Source of the DNA: Panaeolus papilionaceus
Taxonomy: Eukaryota > Basidiomycota > Agaricomycetes > Agaricales
Reading direction: 5' to 3'
Assembly (NCBI GenBank): GCA_015501605.1
Contig: JADNRZ010000034.1
Location: 1-64,000, forward strand
DNA: 64,000 nt
Shown: positions 55,432 through 64,000 of the stretch, one piece after another
How the letters are laid out: each line of letters opens with the position of its first letter
How positions within the stretch are numbered: position 1 is the stretch's first letter
Translations under genes and position numbers: made by a program
The notes under the pieces: model-generated
Told to the model about the DNA's origin: nothing
The model's input: the letters and a program-made list of their open reading frames with translations, nothing else
The model's database searches: none

Positions 55432-57052
55432 TCAACCGTTTCGCGGATTCAGACGAGCCACCAACACAGAACACTTCGGGCCCTTGCCCCCTCCATGCGC
55501 ATGAGACCAAGCGTCATAAACCCTGCTCATCGACCTCTTCACAAGCTCACGAGCAGCAGCAATCTCCTCAGCCACCAAATATCGAGCCTCCTTTACCAGC
55601 TGCACCTCGATGCTCTTGAGATGTGGGAATCGGTGGGAAGCACCATCGTCCATGAGAAGCGCGTCGAGTCCGGACCACTCACGCAGGTGGAGGGACGAAT
55701 ATTCTGATTCGTTGGCATCCAATTCGAATACGAGTACGATATTTTCGAGAACGTTGTCCCTTTCCACAGCTACAAGAGCGGAGCAGAGAGCAGAGACCGG
55801 AGACGATCCGTTGGCTTCATGAACCTGACACCAGCGAAGGGTGATAGCATTGAGTGTGCGACGCGGGTTGACTGTACAGCGCGCCATATCGGGCGGAGTC
55901 TGGCACCTTTTTAACACTGTTCACAACATAAAATTATTAGAGACATGCGAATGTCAAAAGGGGAGGGGGGTAAATGAACTCACTTTCAATATCAACGCCT
56001 TCCAATTGTTCTATGTGCTCAAACATTACATTAGGGCCGCACTGGACATCGTGCGCCGATGAGACCTTGAGCGTGAGGTGCTGTAGCCGAGGAAACGCTT
56101 TAGACCTCGAGCTCTGGGCAATAGTACAAAGATACCGCCAGTCCACTGATTTCTGAGACACAACGCTGCGAAGTTTGGCAAAGTTCAAGCGAACAGGGGA
56201 TTGTATGGGCAATGCAACCTTGACCGAATCTCTAACAGGGCCTGCAACGATTTGCTCTGCTGTAATATTGGACCACTCGACCGAAATCCGCCCCAGCTGA
56301 TGACAATGCGCGTAGAGAAGGTCCAAGGCCTGTGTGCACTTTGCAACCCATTCCGCGCCGACGATATTCAGAGTCTTGATATTGAAGCCCGTTTGGAGGG
56401 CACGAGCAAGGTCAAGGTCATTTTCCGTCCTGGCGAAACCGCAGCGATTGAACGAGAGATGACGAAGAGTAGGACACGCAAGGATGTGCAATAGCGGAAG
56501 CTCCTTTCCCCCGTCAATATTGAGCGAAATCAAATTATGGGTGGAGAGATAGTGGTCTATGATATGTCTGATCCCCAAATCGTTGGGCCTGGGCTTGAGG
56601 TACGACGCATTGGTATCAAGGGTCAGAGCAGTGATATGAGGATATTGGAGTATGGCGCTAGCGTTTGGTTGTGGATGGTCCTTCCAACGGGTTTCAAGAG
56701 ATATCCCCGGGATGATACCCTCCAGAAAGAATGCAAAGCATCTGAGGTGACGAACGTAAGACACGATGCGTGGGTTGCTGGCAAGTGTTTGTCGACGTTG
56801 TTCCGAAACTTTCTGCAAATTGGGGATCCCGTTCTCCAATGTTATTGTTACCGTGCTGAAAAGATGAGCCTGGCAGAGATGTGCAAAAGCCAGAGAAACG
56901 CAAGCTAGGAGGCACAGGTCGCTTTTGCGTTCCGGGCGGTTTTTGTTGGAGGCAACTTCGTCAATGATAAGTTTGAAGATTTCATTGGAAAAGATCGGGT
57001 CATCGTTTTTTCTGGTGTCGAGTTGGAACGATGAGTTTGCTGAGACAGACAT
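55432..57052 (-). CDS. F-box/leucine-rich-like protein 3
   Basis: Two exons, 57052-55984 and 55916-55432, joined by a phase-1 intron with GTGAGT and GAACAG ends; the join gives AAA-TG in phase so translation continues as M-L-K-R-C. The N-terminal IFSNEIFKLIIDEVASN is an F-box-like segment, followed by FAHLCQAHLFSTVTITLEN. Leucine-rich-like stretches follow (YPHITALTLDTNA, CPTLRHLSFNRCG, FPRLQHLTLKVSS). The F-box is weaker than in genes 1 and 2, but gene length, intron position and phase are the same, so all three belong to one family. Partner and role are inferred from the domain. Confidence 0.75.
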
Positions 57053-58695
57053 TGTTGGATACGGTCGAAGATGTGCTGGCAGTCAGGAGGCAAGGGACGG
57101 ATCTTGCAAGTGCAACCCTGGTGGCCAGGTGGCGTCTACGGGATCGCGTAACGTAAGCACTCATGATCACCAGCCTGGCAGATACAACTCAATCCCTGTT
57201 CATCCAAATACTTCTGTCCGCACACTCCTTCAATGACAAATAACAAGCTTCGAAAAACAGAACACCGGCGACTAATCATACCATAAGAAGACAGGTTGTA
57301 CCAGCTCTGCGCAAAGTCTATCGGTTGCACAACCTTCGATTCGAAACCACATCAAACTCTAGATATCTGAGTCCTGGCGAAACGAGATTCGAGACATCAA
57401 AACCACGACAACACGACCTTCGAATTTGGGAACCAATATCAAATCAACACTGACTGATTTATATAACACTGCGTGCAAAAAGGTATCTTCCCCTCCGCTT
57501 CTCTTTCTGCTTTCATCATCTTCTGCCAATCCTCTCTCCGTCTTCTCAGTCATGAAAATGGTAATAATTGATCGAGATTCAGCGACTCCCTTTGTTAAAA
57601 CAAAGGGAATAATAGTTCTGGGGGTGAAGAGTCAAAGAAGAAACGTTTTCTTCTGGCCCAAGAGGATCAATGAGGAGATGGAAGAGAAGAAGGGTTATCC
57701 CCCGTGCTGAGAGGATAGTACCTTCTTGCACGGAGTGCAAAAAGGAGCTTAACATGTATTTAGTTTCCTCGTCTAACAATATACATCGACAAGTATCTGA
57801 GGTCACTCGGTATGAGCGCCCATAGACCGTTGTTGTATCCATCCACCATGATCTTGTTAAATTTGAGAGGGAAAAAATTCCTCAGCTCGAGCGATCACAA
57901 GGGAAATTAATCGATTACCATTATCGCACCCATGTCAACTCTAACAGCTCGTTTGTGCATCAGCGGGTGTATTTCTTCACAGCCTGGAGGGGGGCCAACC
58001 AAACGCACATCGATCGTAGGTACTGGGTCAGAATTTCGAAAGCTATCCATTCTACATTACTCACATACCTCGATCTCCCAATCAGCCCTGTCGGAATCGG
58101 CAGTGGTGAGTGTAGTTTTTTCTTAGTTTTTGTGTCCTTCTCCTCTCTCCTTGGGCTTGTGTCGAGCTGTTATCTGGATTTATGAACCGTATACCTTGCG
58201 GCAATACTGGAATAGACGTCTGTACTTGAAAGGAGATTGAGGTTATGGTGACCCTTTGGATTGCAAGCGATGTTCACCTCCTCAAATCCGAAAGTCTTCC
58301 TTCAGAGTTCGTGATGGACAATTGATGGCATCACCCCAAAAAGGCAACTCTTCATCAACCAATCAGAACGCCTGAAAATGTTGACTCGCGTCTTCCTCTC
58401 TTTCCCCTTCTCCCTCTATCACCTCTTGTTTCCAACGCGGAATCAAAAAAAAAAATTGAATGTCGCGCACGGTCCAACTGATTGAATCCGGTGGCAGAGT
58501 GAGAAGGTGTGGCACAGGAGGGGCGGTTGGGCTCAGCCTGGGTTATATCCCAAAAAAGGCAACTTGCACCACAACCTCCATCACTGACACGACTACGTCC
58601 ACAATTCCAGTTCAACTCATACCTCGTATATTGTTGATCGCCTGAGGCTGAAGCATTGTATTGGCTGGTGACGTATACACTACAGTGACTACACT
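57053..58695. other. intergenic region between F-box gene 3 and HPC2 gene
   Basis: The two flanking genes are divergent, so both promoters lie here. Several frames of 60-95 codons occur on both strands but none shows a recognisable motif or consistent splicing. A run of ten A occurs at about 58,447-58,456. Confidence 0.35.
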
Positions 58696-61600
58696 ATGGA
58701 TTCCGATGTTGAGATGATTGAGCCTACATCACATCCAACGACCGCTACCACTACCACAGCGACAACATCACGCGGAGAGGCGAAGAGCCCATCTGGGCCT
58801 CCTCATTCTGCGTCAACGTCCAGATCTGTAGGCTCCAGCTCGAGTATTTCGATCAGCCATTTGGTCGATGCGGATAGCGAGGAGGAGGCAGCAGCGGGGA
58901 AGGATGGTGTGGGCAAACATCATAAAATTCCGGTGGTGGTTCATAGTCCGTCACCGTCGCTTTCGCCTAGGCCGACACCGCAGCCTGGTTCTATGGACTC
59001 TAAACTGAAAGGAGAAGATATATCTGCCGACCCTTCTGCGCCTGCGTCGGCATCTGCTAGTGCCCCTCCTGCATCATCATCATCCGCAACTGGAGAGGGA
59101 GCCACTTCCACCGGTACAGTTAAACCCACATCCTCAGCACCCAAACCGCGGTCCAAGGCCGCAGGTCCATCAAGTAAAGCGCGGTCTCCCTCCCCATCAC
59201 CACCGCCTCCGCCGGTGGTGGTCCCACTGCAGACTGTGCGGCTGAATATTACGCTTGGTGGGCCATCGAATTACGAGGTTGATATCAGGCTGAAAGCGAA
59301 GGAGACGGGGCAGAGGGCTGCGACGCCGCCTGTGGGGACGGGAAAGGGGGATGAGGATAGTGAGAGTGAGGATGAGGATGAAGGGGCGGAGAAGGGGAAG
59401 GCAGGGGAGAAGGAAGCGGGGGTAGGAGGAGAGGGGGAGGAGGGGGGAAGTGTGAGTGTGAATGTTGCGGTTGGGAAGAAGCGGAGAAAGGTTGGTTGGT
59501 TTTGAGGTTGGCTGGTTGGATGTTAGTCACAATGCTGATGACTTTGGTGATACAGAGGAAACCGATGACTTCAGAGTATTATGATACCACTGATCCGTTC
59601 ATTGACGACTCTGAGCTTGCGCTTGATGAGAGGCAGTTCTTTGCTCAGACGAAACAGCAGGGGTTTTATGTGTCGAGTGGGGAGGTGGCGTTGTTGAAGG
59701 ACAAGTACGTGTTTTCATTTTCATTTTATTTTATTTGCATTTTCTGGTTATTTTCTACGCCGTTGTGTACGGCGAGGCCGATTATATGCGCCTCAAATGA
59801 CACGTATCTCCGTCAAGTGGCATCGTCGAGCAAGCATGACGCGTCCCGCATTCTTCCTGCCTGCATTGGGCGATGTCATCTGGAACAGTGGCATGGTGCC
59901 GCACACAACCACAACAACACTTTCACTCGTCTTTGTCTTCACGCACTATTGATGCTCGCATGCTTTGTTCACTATCCTTATTGTTCTACATTCCATTCAA
60001 CATCCCACCATGCCTATCGCATACCAAGCTAAGCGTGGTGGTGATAGTTAGTCGTCGCCGGCGTAACGACGTAGCTCCGATGAATCTCCATTGGTTGGCT
60101 GGTGGCTTGGTTGATGGCGACATTGCCATCGAGCGAACCCACGGATGTTGACTTGCTTGACGAGAGGCGATGCGATGCGGTGATCTTTCTCGTCCCTGAA
60201 TCAGCATAGTCAGGTTCGTCGTATGACGTCAATGCCACCCTTATCTCTACTTGCTGTCCTCGTCGTCTTTTCTCATTATTTTGTTATTTTCATCGTCTTT
60301 ACGCGCATATATGCGCTCATTCCCATCTTAACACATCGCTGACCTCCCCTTCCTCCATTCTCACAGAACCCCCCGCAAACCCAAATCCAAAAAAATCACA
60401 TTCGCAGCTGGGATCTCCTCAGCTCTCGCTGGTGCAGGATCATCACACGAAACACCGATCCAGGTGGACGGAGGAGCAGGAGTGGGCGGGTCGGCATCGG
60501 TGGCTGTGGGGAGTACGAAGGTTGCGTTTAAGGATTCGGTGTCGTTGAGTGCGCCGGTGGGGGCCGCGAAGAGGGAGGGAAGCGTGGCGGGGTTGGGGGG
60601 TACAGGTGTTGCGGGTGGGGGTATCAGTGTTGGCACGGGTGCACCGGGGGTAGACGGAGCGGGAGCGGGAGCAGAGGTACATGCGGGACAGAAGAGGAAG
60701 CGGCATAATAGTATTATTACGGAGGGAGGCAAGAAGAAGAAGGTCGTAGATGAGAGCAAGTTTCATCCGAGTTTGCAGGAGGCGCTTAAGGAGGTTAGGG
60801 AGCTGGTTGCGAAGGGTGAGTGGATGTTTTTCTCATTACTTTTTATCTATAATTTTTTTCACTGTTAATTCTGGTTTTGATTTCGATTTGGTTCGACGCT
60901 GACGCCCTCGCGATGCAGAATCATGGGAACAGAAAGGCAAATTCCCGCCTGGGCTTAAACCGCCTCTTGCGAAATTGGCGATACTGGCGATTAAAGTGGA
61001 CGAGTATGATGATGATTTTTTTTCGCTTATGCCGAGTATTTTTCCATATAATAAGTTTACGATGACGGTGAGTAGTACTTTCCCTTTCTGCGCGTGGGTC
61101 TTGATTATTGACTTTGGCTTCCGATCTTGGTGTTGTGTTTTGTGTACGAGTAGAAACTGATCAAACGCACGGTGTACCCTGAGCACTACGCGCTCCTCAC
61201 GGATCGACAAGAGGTGTTGTTGAAGGAACTGGAGCAACTTGCGAAAGATGGATTTGCGAAGGCGCAAGAGGAGTATGAGAAGAGCGTGGCGCTGTGGGGT
61301 GAGTGTTCTTGGTCTTGACTCATCCTTTTACGTCTTCATCCACATTGCTGACGGAACGAAACCTGTCTGGAGTAGATAAACGACAAGAAAAACTACGCGC
61401 CGAGGTAGCTGATGCTAGTGGTACGCCCTCTGCTGCGCCGACGCGTCAAGGGACGGAAGAAATGGATGTGGATGCGCCGCCGGTGACGCCCTTACACCCC
61501 GACGGCGACAACGATGGCAAGGACGGTCACACTAAAGACGGAGGCAAGGACGGGAAGGAGGGCAAAGATGGGAAAGATGGGAAGGACCACAGCCAGCATC

Positions 61601-62109
61601 CACCTAGTAAACGCTATAGGATGACGGATGTGATGAAGCAGATTGTGTGGGAGCTCGTGTTGTTGAGTAATGAGTGCTGTAGGTTGGAGAATGAGAAGAA
61701 GTGAGTGGCTTTGTTCCTTTGTTTTAGGTTTCTTAGAGCAGAGGTGCTGTTGTGGTGACGGTGGTTGAACCTTGATTTTACTCTAGTAACCTCGAAGGAT
61801 CTGTCATTCAGATTAGCGATCAGGGGCTGAGGAAGGTGTTGTATCAAAAGGTGCATTTCTTAAATCGTTTTCGTTTCGTCTCCCTATTTTCGAGCGTTAC
61901 TCATGCGTGCTTTGAATTGTAGATTGTCGCTGCGTTCCCGGATGGATGGATGTCGTCTGGTCAGATTTCTCGTGATGGTGCGTATTCCCCTTGTCCCTCT
62001 TTCTTCTCGTTTGGGGGTGCAATCATACTGATCCATGATTTGATTTGTAGTGAGCGCGATTAAGAAGAGACTGGAGAGGGAAGCGGCAGAAGCTGGGGAG
62101 GAGGATTGA
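58696..62109 (+). CDS. HPC2: HPC2/ubinuclein-like HIR complex subunit
   Basis: Nine exons: 58696-59490, 59556-59704, 60367-60815, 60919-61067, 61154-61298, 61376-61700, 61787-61850, 61923-61977 and 62051-62109 (729 codons). The N-terminus is Ser/Pro/Ala-rich with a VRLNITLGG segment near residue 180. Exon 2 carries the conserved HPC2/ubinuclein (HUN) block YYDTTDPFIDDSELALDERQ followed by QQGFYVSSGEVALL. Exons 3-5 match the ubinuclein middle domain (FHPSLQEALKEVRELV, FFSLMPSIFPYNKFTM, KRTVYPEHYALLTDRQE). In yeast and animals this subunit works with HIRA/HIR proteins in replication-independent histone H3-H4 deposition; that role is inferred by homology. A Gly/Lys/Asp-rich tract of KDG repeats sits in exon 6. 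Confidence 0.88.
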
Positions 62110-63147
62110 GTCTGAGCATATCTCGCATTCATTTTCGATGCTCACCCTTGGTGCCAGTATGTGGAGTGATTCATGGTTGACGGATCCCGCCCCGGCCTTC
62201 TATTTTCATTCATTGCCGTCGCTGGTCATCGCTGTCGCTTTATACAAACATCATTTTTTCCTCGTTTTGATCAACGTCATTTGTTGTATCTTTATTTCGA
62301 TTCGGGTTTTAGTTACACACGGTCTTTGATTTGTGGTTCCCCCTTCCTTACTTCGAGTTTTCGAGGCGTTTTATGGTCTTTTTGTTCGTTTTATTTCTCG
62401 CTCTCTTCTGACATCCACTCGTGGTTTCAATGCGCTTCGTCAGCCCACATCGTCGCTTTACCCCTACCTCGATATTCCCCTCGTTATTTTGCACTTCCTC
62501 ATTCATTTTATGTCGTCGCTCTCCTCGCACGCTCTCGTATATTCGCCTTGCTTCATCATCAGCCCCATCCTCCACTCGTCGCTTATTCCAATTTGAATTG
62601 GCATTTGCGTTCGATTCGATATTATACGTATAGAATGCGATATATTTGGGGAAATACAATCATGTATATCTTGATTCGAGTGTGGTTCCTTGTTGTGTGG
62701 GGTTCGGGTTTAAATTGCTACGCTGCAAGAATGACAGGATGGTCGTCAGCACCAGTGCGTCTCAGTGCGCCTCTCCCTCGTCATTTGAGCCAGACACACT
62801 AATCGAGGAGTAGGTAGGGTTTGGGGACCGCTCGCTCGTTTGATAAATGGGTGCAGTCAGCCAAGGAGGCTCGATATTTGTTGCTGATTGAGGAAATCGC
62901 TGCTGCTCGTGCGCTTGCGATTCATGAAGCGGTCGATGAGCAGGGTCTATGAGACTTGGATTGCTGCACGAGGGGAAGGGCGTACGAAGTGTTCTCTTGG
63001 TGGGTGGCTCTTCAGGATCCAGTAAATGCTTGACTTGTTCACCTTTTCATATTTTATCTATCTTTTATTATAATCGATGGTTGTTATATTCTGTTGTTGT
63101 GGACGAAACGTACGGTTGAGCCTCTTCTATGAAGTAGGTTACAATTT
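62110..63147. other. intergenic region with a short coding-like remnant
   Basis: Bases 62,110-62,820 are T-rich with only chance frames. At about 62,828-62,952 the plus strand reads openly as FDKWVQSAKEARYLLLIEEI and onward to a TGA, an Ala/Glu-rich helical-looking stretch of about 40 codons that could be an exon or a gene remnant. I could not link it to a start codon or splice acceptor. Confidence 0.35.
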
Positions 63148-63300
63148 TAATTTACGAAAACACACTTAAGCATGACGGAACGGAAAAGAACATTGGAAAT
63201 GAGGCAATCGTTTATTTTTTGTGGAACGTTGAATCCCGCAGGCGGATAGAGATGAAAGGTATAAAAAGCAACACTCTAGACCTTTGCCTCAGTCTAACAA
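63148..63300 (+). promoter_or_regulatory. hydrophobin promoter with TATA box
   Basis: A TATAAAAA box at 63260-63267 lies about 75 bases upstream of the hydrophobin ATG. The transcription start is probably near 63,290-63,300. The whole stretch from about 63,148 is also found inverted at 54,720-54,884, with the TATA changed to TATGAAAA. Confidence 0.7.
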
Positions 63301-63341
63301 ACACCCAAGTTTTACCAACTCAAAAATTTATCTAAACCAAC

Positions 63342-63745
63342 ATGTTCTCCAAGATCTTCGCTGTCCTCGCCCTCGGCGCCGTCGGTGTCTCCGCTGGTGG
63401 CTCATATGCCACCACGTCCGACGGTATCAACTACAGCTGCAACGTCGGTGCCGTCGAATGCTGTGGTCAGATGCACGCGCCATCGAGTGCTGGTGCCGCC
63501 AATCTGATTTCGCTCGTCGGTGTCGCTGTTCAAGAAGTCAGCGGTCCAGTTGGTGCTCAGTGCAGCCCCATCACTGGTATCGGTGCTGGAACTGGCGCTA
63601 ACTGGTTAGTCATTATGCGTGTGCTGGTTAATTGAGTGATTTTGACATGGTTTATTTTAGCGCTTCTTCGCCCGTTTGCTGCGAGAAGAATTTCCAGAAC
63701 CAACTTGTCGGTGTCAACTGCTCGCCCGCCACCGTCGGTGCTTAA
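63342..63745 (+). CDS. class I hydrophobin
   Basis: Two exons, 63342-63604 and 63661-63745, give 115 codons. A signal peptide (MFSKIFAVLALGAVGVSAGG) precedes a mature protein with the eight-cysteine hydrophobin pattern: SCNVGAVECCGQMH gives C-x6-CC, then AQC, NC, then C-x5-CC in CASSPVCCEKNF, and a final NC near the C-terminus. Basidiomycete class I hydrophobins self-assemble at air-water interfaces and coat aerial hyphae and spores. The short intron (GTTAGT...TTTTAG) falls just before the fifth cysteine codon. A strong TATA box upstream fits the high expression usual for these genes. Confidence 0.95.
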
Positions 63746-64000
63746 ACGATGAGCACTCTCGTAAATGCATGGACTGCCCGGAGCAAAATCGCTCGAATGC
63801 ATTGCTTTTGTTTAGATCGGGTTTATGGTTACATGTTGCGGGGAATAAATTAGACGTATTCTAGTAGTATACCCTCTCACCCTCATGTAGCTGATTACAA
63901 GGGTTACACATTTTTCAATGTCTCTTTGAATTGACTCTCTGCGTTTGAGCATGGTGAAGCCCTCATTGTCGGTTGGATCGTATAGAGTTAACTAACGCTT

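Noticed and set aside
58941..59156. minus-strand frame rich in Asp, Gly and Ala
   Set aside because: It is antisense to the low-complexity first exon of the HPC2-like gene.
1..64000. tRNA or rRNA genes
   Set aside because: No cloverleaf-like segment with the conserved TTCGA arm or rRNA core could be recognised by eye; a dedicated covariance-model search would be decisive.

Overview
The window looks like nuclear DNA of a filamentous basidiomycete, most likely an Agaricomycete. Genes are dense in short GT-AG introns. There is a class I hydrophobin with a signal peptide and eight cysteines, a GH79-type glycosidase, F-box/leucine-rich-like paralogs, a HIR-complex HPC2/ubinuclein homologue, a chromodomain Ty3/gypsy element, a Tad1-like LINE and a Tc1/mariner element. 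No rRNA, tRNA or CRISPR array was recognised. All exon borders and repeat ends were read by eye and may be off by a base or two.

Bases 1-24,000 are mainly a graveyard of transposable elements. From 1 to about 6,570 lie nested, oppositely oriented, 5'-truncated copies of one LINE family. From 6,570 to 9,340 is AT-rich repeat DNA with a 483-bp mariner-type MITE, a possible second inverted-repeat element built on CCCTAGGG-like motifs, and degenerate tandem repeats. A nearly complete 1.45-kb Tc1/mariner element (9,344-10,788) has two in-frame TGA codons. An unidentified decayed gene (11,225-13,069) follows. A solo-like LTR (14,166-14,572) and then a complete but frameshifted chromovirus (15,256-21,440, minus strand) break off an unidentified gene that runs from 23,243.

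Bases 24,648-64,000 are the gene-rich part. In order: a 15-exon Lys/Ser-rich nuclear-type gene with a 1.46-kb transposon inserted in one exon; F-box gene 1; a truncated F-box pseudogene; F-box gene 2; a cyclase/kynurenine-formamidase-like gene; a secreted GH79 enzyme; a multi-pass membrane protein; two tandem five-exon P-loop GTPase-like genes separated by a DNA transposon with subterminal CCGTGC repeats; F-box gene 3; the HPC2/ubinuclein gene; and the hydrophobin.

The strongest unusual signals are these. First, a transposon inside an exon whose right end supplies a splice acceptor in the correct phase. Second, a CCGTGC-studded transposon whose empty site is preserved in a paralogous copy 4 kb away. 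Third, two GTPase paralogs that differ by about 83 bp near the 3' end, so that one reads on into a hydrophobic tail. Fourth, inverted scraps of the HPC2 gene and of the hydrophobin promoter near the GTPase duplication. The genes do not form an obvious pathway; the region reads as a dispersed-duplication and transposon hotspot.
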